A stretch of DNA of 64,000 nt from Gossypium raimondii (lineage: Eukaryota; Streptophyta; Magnoliopsida; Malvales; Malvaceae). A model generated the notes under the pieces. It was not told the origin of the DNA, did not search any database, and worked only from the letters and a program-made list of their open reading frames with translations. Below, in pieces: positions 47,700 to 58,825 of this stretch; the first letter of the stretch is position 1; the number at the start of each line of letters is the position of its first letter. The stretch covers positions 6,324,001 to 6,388,000 of the forward strand of contig NC_068567.1 in assembly GCF_025698545.1 (NCBI RefSeq). Reading direction: 5' to 3'. Position numbers and translations under genes: made by a program.

Positions 47700-50600
47700 A
47701 TGGCAGCACCAACGCTGGAGATGGAGCCAGTTGAGCCACAGTCATTGAAGAAGCTCAGCCTTAAATCCCTAAAGCGCGCTCTCGATCTCTTTAGCCCTAG
47801 CCATGGCCAATTCGCTGCTCCTGACCCCGAAAGGTATTTGCAAATCTTCATTTATTTTCTCAAATCCCGTTAAACGCTGCTTGAAAACTAAAGTCTTTTC
47901 CTTTTTTTGGTTGAGTGTAGCAAAAAAATTCGCATGAGCCACAAGGTTAGTTCGATTTGCTTCAACTTTAGGTTTTTATTGTTTGTAGTATTGTAGAGTG
48001 GGGATTGTTTATTGAATTATAAGTGGATGATTGACTTTTTTAATTATTTAAATTTGTAAGATAAATGTTGAGTATTGTGGGATTAAAACCGCCTCGGGTC
48101 AGACTTCAAGGCAAGCTAATTCCGGTGCAGCTGAAACCGGGAATCAAGGTTCTGTGCCATCGAATGCCCTTGCTCTTACAGGTAATTTTCTTATTTGATT
48201 GAAACGAATGAAGGGTTTTAGCTTTATACTTTGTTCAATTAAAGTTTCTTGGTTTGTATTTAGTAGCTTGCTACTATACTGTGGTTTTGGCTTGTCTTTC
48301 CTTATTTATGTTTTAGTAGCTTGTTGCTAGTCGCCTATTTTGGGACTTTTGTAACCGTAGCTGTAAATGGAGCAGGTCCAGCTGATTCTAGGGATTCACA
48401 GAAGGGAGGAGCTCAAAATGCTTTAGTTGTTGGTCCATCCTTGCAACCAAAGGGACAGTAAGTTCTCTTGTTCTAAATTTTTTTATATGCTGATTCTGGT
48501 ATTGTCTTCCCCAATGAAACAACGGATTTGGTTTTTGATTTTAATGTTAAACAGGATCGATTATAGATGTATAGGCTGGCACATACTAGTTCTTCTGGAA
48601 TCTGTTATTTAGAAGAAACTGTGTTGACAACTCATTTGACTAATTTTTTTTTTTTTACTTTCTTTTTTCTTTCCCAGAAATGATGTTGGTACTTCAGGCA
48701 AGAGCAGTGCCATTACTTCTGCTTCTGCACCCTTTTCTGAAAGGTTTTCTCATTCTCTCCCTATTATGTGTCTTCTGGCTCATTGATGATTTTAGAACTT
48801 GTTCTGTTGAATTGCAATTAAACTCGGTCCAGTCTTTTACTGAAAGGATAGAGCTGATCCTATTGTCAATATTTCGGACAGATATATTCTTATCTAGATG
48901 TTCAAGATCTTAAATACAAAAATAAAAGACTAAACACAACTGAAATATTTTCCTGGGTGCATATTTAATCCTATGCATGAATCATTAGGATTGCTGTATT
49001 CTTTTCTATCCTGTATCCCATGGTGTCAGATCATGGATTGATCCAAGCATTACAGCTTCTTCTGCTCTTCCTATATGTTGTCCTTTTGGTTCCGTGTTGG
49101 AATAGAAACTTTCTGTATTATGTTAGTAGATGAGGTTTTACGAAAAAGGTTCTTGATGGGAGGATGGGAGAAAGTTTTCTTTCTTCAAATTTTTCAGTGC
49201 AAATTTTACACAACATGGGGAAATCACTATTTCTAATTGAAAAGAAAAAAGAGTTCTATCATATATAATGAATTGCTACTCTGGGTTCTCACAAAAGAGA
49301 ATTGTTTCTTGCAATATTCAATCATTGTTTGTTAACAACACTAGTGATTGTATCTAGTATGCCTATTCTAATAGGAAATAAAATATTCAATTGATTTTAT
49401 GTATTGTACTTTCATGTAAATATAGCTAGAAAGCTCTATGGAAAAATCCTGGTTCAATTTAATATAGTCTAAGGGAGAATTAGAATACAGATGTGAGCCA
49501 AGTAAATCAAAGGATAGCCTTGGTCCTGTTGAAAATACTAGTGTAAACAAAGACCCAGCTAGAAAAGATACGGATAAAAACATTCATGATGGTAGTGACA
49601 GATCTCGTTATTACAGTAAGGCTGATAATTTAGTTGGCGTCAAAGACATTTGGAATTTCATTTTTGATGACACCTTTTTAGTTAGGGATAGTAATCAGGA
49701 TATTTATTCCATATATTTTGATAGTGAAAACAAAAATTTTGAGATTAACTATGATCATTCTTTTTTGAGTCAACTGTCATGTGATTTTTAAAGCACCATT
49801 CTTATTCTTCTCCATGGTGTGAAAGTTTTCAAGAGAGCTTTTAATAAAACTGTTCTATATTTTATTAACTAGAGAATTGAACTTAAATAGAGAAAATAGT
49901 CCTAATCCTAATTGGGAAAATAATTCCTTATTCTAATCAACCACTAAAACATAAGGAAAATAATTCCCTTATTCTAATAAGGATAAAATAAAATATTCCT
50001 AGAATATGAATAAAACTTATCTACCTAAATAAGATTTATCTACCTAAATAAATTTAAATATATACATATTTCAACATGGTGATCTTTTCTTTTCTTTTTA
50101 GTTGCTTACCTGCTCTAATATGTGAAAATTCCTTTCGTGCAATTAGACCTATCATTTATTGTATCTTGCACTTACCTTTGTTTAGGCATGCGACGAGCTT
50201 TGTAGGTGAATGTGCACAAATGTGTTGTGACTTGCATGTAGAAGTATTTATTTGGTTATATGATCTATAAGTGGATTGCAAATTGGTGAAACCATTTAAG
50301 TTATATTCTGTTATGGCATGCCACTCATATCCTGCAAATTGAGGGCATTTAGAGATCGTAGATTTATGGTTTCCTTCATGTCACAGGCTGACAACCTCTG
50401 CTATAATAGAAAGGATCCCAAGCAAATGGCCACGTCCCGTGTGGCATCGTCCATGGAAGAACTACAGGGTGAGAGTCTCTTTCTATATGTCATGGTGGTT
50501 GATAGAAATGTCAGTGGAGCTTGTTGTTGATTTTACGGGCATGTGCAATGAAATAGAAATGGTCTTCTCTTTCTTTTCTCTGTGGGCACAGGCACACACT

Positions 50601-53027
50601 AGCACTTTTGGACTCTTTCCCTCTTTTCTATCGGGTTACTTTCTTGTCCATTGTGCTGATTGTATGTCTTAGTCTAGTCTTATGATAAACATGTTTATAT
50701 AACTAAAGCTACTAGAGTTAACATTCAGTAATTTCACTTTTGTATAATGCCAGTCGATTTCCTTAGTTATTTCCTGTTGAACATCTTTAATGGCTACTTC
50801 TTTGTCTTCCAGTTCATGTAAATTACTTGACATGTTTAAATGGTAATGCAGGTCATCAGTGGACATTTGGGATGGGTGAGATCAGTAGCCTTTGATCCTA
50901 GTAACAACTGGTTTTGTACTGGTTCTGCTGACCGTACGATCAAGGTATATAACTGTGTGATTGGAAGTTATCCTTTCTCTCTCTCTCTTTTTTTCCCCTC
51001 TGCTGGTATGCGAGTCTATAAAATGGATATTTATTTGAAAATCCAGTCATTACTTTTTGAAAATGACTTCTTTTTGTCGTCTTGATTTTGGCATGCTAGA
51101 TATGGGATGTAGCAAGTGGAAGGCTAAAGCTCACACTGACTGGACACATTGAACAGATACGAGGTTTGTTTTGAGAAATTTTCTAAGGTGTGAATAGTTT
51201 TTACGGGTTAAACATGCTGTGGATGATGATTATCAATCAGGGATTCAAAATCATTTGATATTTATATTTTATTCACAGGCCTTGCTGTCAGTAGCAAACA
51301 CACATATATGTTTTCCGCTGGTGATGATAAGCAAGTTAAATGCTGGGACCTTGAACAGAATAAGGTCAGAACTGCATAGACTTGCTGCTTTGGACAAATA
51401 AGAACTTCAGAAGAATTTTTTACCCCTTGAAACCATTCTTTTTATTGAAACTCATAAATTGCTGTATAGGTTATCCGGTCCTATCATGGTCACCTAAGTG
51501 GTGTTTATTGCTTGGCTCTTCATCCTACAATTGACATTTTGCTAACTGGGGGACGTGATTCTGTCTGTCGGGTATGAAAATCTTCAACATAGAAACTCAT
51601 AAATTGTTTTTTGTAATACAAGTTGATTTTAGCTGCTTATGTAATTATGTTTTTTTTCTTTATGGTTTTACTTTTTACTGGTTGTAGAGTCATGCAATCG
51701 ATTTTATATCTGATAGAACCACAAATTTCAGGTATGGGATATTCGCACCAAGATGCAAATTTTTGCACTGTCTGGGCATGATAATACTGTTTGCTCAGTT
51801 TTTACTCGACCAACGGTACAAAGATCTTTTTCTTTCCTTCGCAATTCTTCAAACGGGAAATTGTTAAATTTCTGCCTTTACATGTTTGCAGAAATTGAAT
51901 TTCAAGTTTCTTCTATTGAACTTTGTTAAATATTTGTGTTTTGGGTTGATAGATTATATTTTAATGGAATTTATGTATCTCATGTTACAGGATCCGCAAA
52001 TTGTTACTGGTTCTCATGATACAACCATAAAATTCTGGGACCTTAGATACGGTAAACTGAACTTCTGTGACAATTTCTTTCTGGTTTCTATATTTCTCAT
52101 CTTTTGTTCCATTTATTTCAAATTAATCGTTCAACGTCCAGGAAAAACGATGTCAACTCTAACACACCATAAGAAGTCCGTGCGAGCAATGGCACCACAT
52201 CCTAAAGAGTATGTACCCCTACATCCTATTTATTAATTAATGTGAAACGGAGCTATGGCTGAATTTTATGTTGCTATTCTATGGTCTTAAAATGTTTCTT
52301 GACTTTCGTGTTAGGCATTCTTTTGCATCTGCGTCAGCTGACAACATTAAGAAATTCAGTCTTCCAAAGGGAGAATTCTTACACAATATGCTGTAAGTGA
52401 AAAGCCGCTTTTACTTACGTGCTGGAATTCTAGACGCTTGCTTGTATGTATTTATAATGAACTAACATAGCATCATTTGTTTGTGTTGCTGGAGCAGCTC
52501 TCAGCAGAAGACTATAATTAACACCATGGCCGTCAATGAGGATGGTGTAATGGCTACCGGAGGTGCTTATAATTTTTGTTTTCATTTCAAAATAATTCTG
52601 ACATTCTGAACTTTATCGTGTACATGCCTCTTTGTTAGCCCGGAAAAAGGCTTCTAACCTAATCTTTTACCGATACGAATCATTGAAGGTGACAACGGGA
52701 GTTTGTGGTTTTGGGATTGGAGGAGTGGTCACAATTTCCAGCAAGCTCAGACGATCGTACAGCCTGGTATGTTTTTCCGGATTCTTTTTGCACTAGTTCT
52801 TGTTGATTGACGGAAAGGAAGGATGATTAACACAAAGGGTTGCTTTTATTACAGGCTCGTTGGATAGTGAAGCCGGCATCTACGCTCTCGCGTATGATGT
52901 AACCGGTACAAGATTGATTTCCTGTGAAGCAGACAAGACCATTAAAATGTGGAAAGAAGATGAAACCGCAACCGAACAAACTCATCCTCTTAACTTCAAA
53001 CCACCCAAGGATATCCGCCGGTTCTAA
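47700..53027 (+). CDS. PRL1: Pleiotropic regulatory locus 1, WD40 protein
   Basis: Seventeen exons join in frame to 486 residues, the same length as Arabidopsis PRL1: 47700-47833, 47921-47945, 48061-48181, 48376-48457, 48678-48743, 50387-50468, 50852-50944, 51100-51163, 51279-51364, 51470-51571, 51732-51815, 51991-52051, 52142-52208, 52315-52392, 52498-52562, 52689-52766 and 52855-53027. The N-terminal part starts [20 protein letters not shown], and seven WD40 repeats follow from about residue 170 ([20 protein letters not shown]), ending [11 protein letters not shown]1 is a nuclear subunit of the MAC/NineTeen spliceosome-associated complex and affects sugar and hormone responses, immunity and miRNA levels. 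Intron 5 (1643 bp) carries a plastid accD fragment. Exon 6 reads [20 protein letters not shown], more diverged than the neighbouring exons from the Arabidopsis sequence as I recall it. Confidence 0.95.
49370..49800 (+). pseudogene. Plastid-derived accD fragment (NUPT)
   Basis: An accD-like start (ATG at 49438, MEKSWFN) is followed in one frame by [20 protein letters not shown], then [36 protein letters not shown] and [20 protein letters not shown] before a stop at 49789. This matches the N-terminal region of the plastid-encoded acetyl-CoA carboxylase beta subunit as I recall it. The catalytic carboxyltransferase half is absent and an early in-frame stop is present, so it is non-functional. 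Sequence just before the ATG may be the rbcL-accD spacer. It lies in intron 5 of PRL1 in the same orientation. Confidence 0.88.
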
Positions 53028-55255
53028 CTGTGCACCTCGGTTTGTCCTGTTTTGGTGACTCGATCTTCAGCTTTAGTACAATGTATTTTGAGATAATGTA
53101 AGATTAGAACTAGTTTTTGGTTAATTATGATAAATCTTTGCTTCAGAGATAAAACAATTTTTGTTGATTCCTAGATAAAGCACCTGATAAATGATACATT
53201 TCAGTGACCCTGTTTTGATGTTCGTGCTAAGATTATTATTATATTCTAAAGCCATTGCTGGCGGTCCAAGAATGTTAAAGTTTCATCTCAAAGTCAACTT
53301 ACACAATTTTTTAATTTTTGATCTTAACATAAAAGGTTTGAATTTTTTAATTGAAAATTTAGTAGGTACAAATTTGGAGTGTTCAATCCAAAATTGGATT
53401 AATTTGGAGGTTCAATTGTGAGTAAAGTTGTTTTATAATTATAATGGTAAGTTAAAATTGTATAAATTTATCTAACTAAAATTGAATTTATTATTTTAAA
53501 TTGTGATATTGTAATTAAATTAAAAAAAAGCTTTTAGGAACATTTGGTTTGTATTTGTAATATTACATTCTGTAATGAGATTATAGTGTTTAGATTTTAA
53601 TATTTTGGTTATCCTGTAATTTCACATTATGGTTATTTTGTAATATAGTGTGTAATCTCATTACGTCCCATTCCTTAGGTAATCTTAAATTACATGTGTA
53701 ATCTTAAATTTTGGACTAATTTGCTATTATTTTTATTATTCTAATCAATTTAGATTTTTCCTTAAATAAAGTTTAAGATTAATTAAAAGAAAAAATATGT
53801 ATTTTTTAATAATGAACTAATAATGTCATACATTACAACTATAATCACTATATTTTATTTAATAATTTAATTATACTTAAAGTTGGTGTTGCAATCACTT
53901 TTCTTGAATTATTATAATTATGATTTATAAATTTATTTTAACACAATATATTTACTTATTAATATATAAATTGTAATACAAGGTAAGATTTGTAATTATT
54001 TATCATAATTTTATGGAAATTGAGACTAAAAAATATTAAAAGAACTAAACTTGTTAATTTTTTTTCTATGATAAGGACAACTGAGTAAAATGTGATTTTA
54101 AGTAATCTTACATCCCGTCAACCAAATAACTAAACAATTGTAATCTAACATTTCATCCACAATCTTACATCCTCGTAATCCTATTACGGAATGTAGTCTA
54201 AGATTGGGCGAACTAAACAGCCCCTCAATGGAATCAAATTAAAATTTTTGGATGAATTTGCATAATCAAAAAAGTAAACTTTGAATTAGCAATTTTCAAA
54301 ATAAAGGCTAAAAATAGAAATGCATTGTTGTCAGACACCAATTGTAATAATTTTCATTTTTTTCACAAATGAAACCAATGCAACGGCAACGCGTACACGA
54401 GGATGAGGGAAAAACATTACAAGGATTAAATGACTTTAATATATTTTTTTCTTTTTAAATGGAAATTGTCTAATTCTTATTTACGTCCTTGTACGCTTCA
54501 CACATTTTAAATTTAGTCCTTTTACTTTAATCCATTAGCTTTCTACTCTTTTGATTTGATTCTTGAAATCCAATTGATATCACTCTCAAAAGAATTATAA
54601 TTTTAAAAATAATCTTTTCTCTCATTGCCAATATTACACACGTGAAAAACATCGATATCGGTGTTATGAAAGTTCTAATTTTGAATATGAGATTACAAGG
54701 TTATTCACATTATGAAAATCAATATTTTCCTTTTTTTTCTTAAATGTCTTCGTGTAGTTTTAGATTAATCAAGTAAGTACATTGTTTATTCTTAAAATAT
54801 CACATAATCAAATTTAATAGAAGTCCTTTGTTAGCGTGATCAATTGGACTTAAAATTTAAATATCTGAAGAATATAAGGATGGTGAATATAATTAAAATA
54901 TGTATATTGATAATGAAAAAAATGTAATTGTGAAACAAAAGCAATGGCATATAAGTAAGCAAAAAAACATGGTTAAAATATAGCAATAAAATAGACCAAG
55001 AAAAAAAAAAGGAGCTCTCTCACCGACCAACCACAAAGCTCGAGACCGATTATCCAGCGCCAATATTCATGCATGAGCCCTACTGAACCGGTGATTTGTA
55101 ACAAATGCTCACTTTCTCCTCATTACTCTCCTTTTCTCACTTTGGAAACATTCAAACCAAAAAAAAGTTTTAATTAAACTCTGGTTTTTTTTTTTGATAA
55201 TTTGTTTTCCCCCCTTCCAAACACCTTCTTCCCCTGTTTTTTTTTTTTAACAAAA
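53028..55255. other. Intergenic region between PRL1 and UXS
   Basis: It contains the PRL1 3' end, a probable MITE (53536-54225) and AT-rich sequence. The UXS leader is at the right end. No other gene is seen. Confidence 0.45.
53536..54225. mobile_element. Probable MITE with diverged ends
   Basis: The left end AGGAACATTTGGTTTGTATT and the right end in complement, AGGGGCTGTTTAGTTCGCCC, are similar, and both are followed within 30 bases by TACATTCTGTAATGAGATTA or TACATTCCGTAATAGGATTA. The interior is AT-rich. No clear target duplication was seen; a hAT-type origin is a guess. Confidence 0.5.
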
Positions 55256-57564
55256 ATGGCGTCTGAATTGATTCATAGGAACCAGACAACCCAAAAAAGT
55301 TCGCCAAATATCAGTCCTGGGACCCCTTCATCCCCTGTCAGGAACTGGAAAACCCCATTCCTTTATGTGGCTCAGAAACAGCGGTTCTTCTTTGTTCTTG
55401 TCGGGATCGCCATTGCTGCTCTGTTTTTTAACTCGTTCCCTGTTTCGACGTCTTCGTTGTCTCAAGAACTGAGTGGTGGTGGTGGTGGTGCTGGTTTGAT
55501 TGCTGGTTCGGTCAGTGGTTTGGGAGCTGAGTCGAGTGAGGTGACTCGGAGGGTGTTGTATGAAGCTTACACCGAAGGTTTTCGAGGAAGGAACGTGGCG
55601 GCGGCTGGTAAGGTGCCGTTGGGGTTAAAGAAGAAGAACTTGAGGATTGTGGTGACTGGCGGAGCTGGTTTCGTGGGGAGCCACCTTGTGGACCGGCTGA
55701 TCGCGAGGGGGGACAGTGTGATCGTAGTGGATAATTTCTTTACGGGGCGTAAAGAGAATTTGATGCACCATTTTGGGAACCCCAAGTTCGAGCTTATAAG
55801 ACATGATGTGGTTGAACCGATTCTGTTGGAAGTTGATCAAATCTATCACTTGGCTTGCCCTGCTTCCCCTGTTCATTACAAGTTCAACCCTGTCAAGACC
55901 ATCATATCCTTTCTTACGTTTTTCGTTTTCCTTGAAATATTTAGATTTTTTTTATTTCAGGAGTGTTGTTGGACTGATTTTGCCTCTCAACTTTGTCAAC
56001 ATGATTCACAAAATAGCATCTAGTCTGATCAGACTATGCATGACATATGTCCATCCACCAAAGAAATGGTGCCCATTTACTACCATCAGTCAGGGTTTGA
56101 ACCCATGCCTCAAATGATATCTAAAGGCGCATATACTACCAAGGAATTGGTGTTTATATGTTATTAGTAGGGTTTGAACCTATGTACTAAATGGTATCTA
56201 ATGGCATTCCTTATAGGTGATCATGCGTTAAGTCTGGTCAATATAAGGTGATTTTGCTCCATGAATTCCACTTTTGGTTTGGGGGAATTTTAACATGGGA
56301 TAATACCAAATTTGTTGAGGTATCTATTGGCTCCGGACAAATGACACTTTGAAGATTTCTTCTGAAGGAGAAATTCCTCAACAATTCGTGTTCGACATGT
56401 ATGAAAATGTGTTGGTTCGGACAATATTCATCCCAATAACATATCAAGATTTGGGTTAATGTTTTTCTTTTCTGCAGTTGACATAACATTTATATGTGAT
56501 TGTGATTTGGGATCCTTGATTTTTGATTGTTGGGTTGGGGTTTGGGATCGATCCACAAGACCAATGTGGTGGGAACATTGAACATGCTAGGGCTTGCAAA
56601 AAGAGTTGGTGCCCGTTTCTTGCTAACCAGCACCAGTGAGGTCTATGGTGATCCTTTGCAGCATCCCCAGGTTGAGACCTACTGGGGCAATGTCAATCCC
56701 ATTGGTCAGTCCATCGCCTCCTTGTATATGTAAATACGTATTTATTGTGGATGATTTATTAACACGTTTCCGATCCGCCCCCGTTAGGTGTACGGAGTTG
56801 CTATGATGAGGGCAAACGGACCGCGGAGACCTTGACAATGGATTATCACAGAAGCCTCGGAATCGAGGTTCATATTTATATATTCCAACTTAGGTATAAG
56901 TAACATCAGATACGTGTGTATGTTAAAATACTTGAATGAACAGGTGAGGATTGCTAGGATATTCAACACATACGGACCACGAATGTGCATCGATGATGGG
57001 CGTGTTGTAAGCAATTTTGTAGCCCAAGCTTTAAGGAAAGAGCCAATGACTGTCTATGGCGATGGCAAGCAAACCAGGAGTTTCCAATATGTTTCAGACC
57101 TGGTAATACTTTACATCATTTAACTTTTTACCGAGTTTTCATCTGATTCACTGATAATTACAACAGGTGGAGGGTCTAATCCGGTTGATGGAAGGTGATC
57201 ACGTAGGTCCTTTCAATCTCGGAAACCCTGGAGAATTCACCATGCTCGAACTTGCCGAGGTAAAAAACGCTAATATCTTATACTCTGTGTCGGACACATA
57301 CTCGGGAGTATTGTAAGGGGGTACTATTGAATGATGTTGCAGGTGGTACAGGAAGCAATAGATCCCAATGCAAAGATAGAATTCAGACCAAACACAGAAG
57401 ATGATCCACACAAGAGGAAACCAGACATTTCAAAGGCTAAACAACTTCTTGGCTGGGAACCAACCATTTCCCTTCGCAAAGGCCTTCCTTTAATGGTGTC
57501 TGATTTCAGGCAAAGAATCTTTGGTACCCCTAAAACACTAATAGGCGGTGGTGCTACCGCTTAA
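55256..57564 (+). CDS. UXS: UDP-glucuronate decarboxylase, membrane type (UDP-xylose synthase)
   Basis: Six exons, 55256-55903, 56557-56704, 56788-56867, 56944-57102, 57167-57259 and 57343-57564, join to 449 residues. The enzyme converts UDP-glucuronate to UDP-xylose, with NAD+ kept in the active site, and supplies xylan, xyloglucan and pectin synthesis. Residues about 44-63 form a membrane anchor, placing the catalytic domain in the Golgi lumen as in UXS1/2/4. The Rossmann motif GGAGFVG is at 135-141 and the catalytic Tyr271 and Lys275 of YxxxK are in SCYDEGKR. The product also has [10 protein letters not shown] and [10 protein letters not shown], which are typical of the family. Intron 1 (55904-56556) needs AT-AC borders to join KTI to KTNVVGT. 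The long Gly-rich linker after the anchor ([10 protein letters not shown]) is low-complexity. It converges with SWEET, 385 bp between stop codons. Confidence 0.95.
55904..56556 (+). other. AT-AC intron of UXS, U12-type donor
   Basis: The intron begins ATATCCTTTC, which fits the U12 donor consensus, and ends GATCGATCCAC. Joining ATC to AAG gives the conserved KTI-KTNVVGT. The best branch-like word, ATCCTTGAT near 56515-56523, is about 37 nt from the AC end, farther than usual for U12 introns. Confidence 0.8.
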
Positions 57565-57949
57565 TCCTCCTCCTCATTAATATTAGAGTAAACAAAACAT
57601 TTAAGATCATACCTATACCTCTATATTAATTAGAACCTTCATTTTTTTACTGCTTTTTATAGGGAAATAATAATAATTAATAATAAATTGCATGCTGCTG
57701 AAGCTAATCCCTTCTTCCTTCCATGGAGGGTTTTCTTTTTAATAGTTTTGTCATGAGATTTTTAGAGTAATTCAATTTTTGTATTATGTTTTTGCTTCAA
57801 CACAAATATATAAATATGATTTTTTTTTATACATATGAATTGATATTTAAATTTTTTATATATAATTAGAGTACAAAATAGAACAATTGTGAACTCATTA
57901 ACTTACGCGTAAAATTTAAAAGCTCCACTAATATATTCAATATACCATA

Positions 57950-58789
57950 TTATACATATTCGTGAGATACAAGGGGCTCCTTTTGTTCCATTAATCCTTG
58001 TAAGCTGGTGTTGTTTGATGGCTTTGCATTTTTGTAAATGGCATACAGCAAAAGTTGTGCTGTTCCCAGTAGACAGCCTATCCCATTTGGTACCTATAAA
58101 CAAATAAATATAACTACAATGATAACGATATCAACAGTGTTACGATTTAATTATGAAACTAGTGATAGTAAATTAAATGAAGAAGGAAATTAAAAAAGTT
58201 ACCCCAAGGAAATAATCATGCATAAGTAAAGCATAGAAAGCCCAAATTCCGCCATTCAGAAAAAGGAAAAATGAGAGAAAAAATGGCATGTACTCCACAC
58301 TTTTGGTTCTCACCACTGTTTTCTGAAACAATATATACAAATATTAATTATATTTATTAAAAGTAAATTCAAAATTCAAAATTCCAATTCCTGAAACTTG
58401 AAAGTGAAACAAAATAATTATATTTAATATTTAATTATGTTTATATATAGTTAATAGTACTTAGTTTCAATTTGTTAATTTGCACCCAGCGATGATGTGT
58501 CATATAATTAATAAATGTGATTTTGATTAGATGGTAAAATATATATTTATATTTCTATTTTTTTATATAGAAGATATGAAATAATAAAAATACTTTTAAA
58601 ATAATATAATTTATTTTGGAAGGTAAAGATATTTTCGTTATTACCCGACAATATTATATATATATATATATATGTTTTGCAGATATTTTTATTTTCTATG
58701 TGGTATTCTTCAGCTTTTGAAGTCATATTCACCAAAAGAAGACAAATGAAAATTAAAAGAAAAAACAAGACAAGGAAAGATAAACTTAC

Positions 58790-58825
<36 letters not shown>

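Noticed and set aside
49438-49791. A functional nuclear accD gene
   Set aside because: Only the N-terminal part is present, with an early stop, no catalytic half and no transit peptide, inside another gene's intron.
56080-56200. tRNA-like B boxes (GGGTTTGAACC) in UXS intron 1
   Set aside because: Two similar units occur, but no A box at the right distance, no cloverleaf and no SINE tail could be seen.
57903-58103. 66-codon minus-strand frame at the SWEET 3' end
   Set aside because: It is another frame over the last SWEET exon; the SWEET frame there ([10 protein letters not shown]) is conserved.
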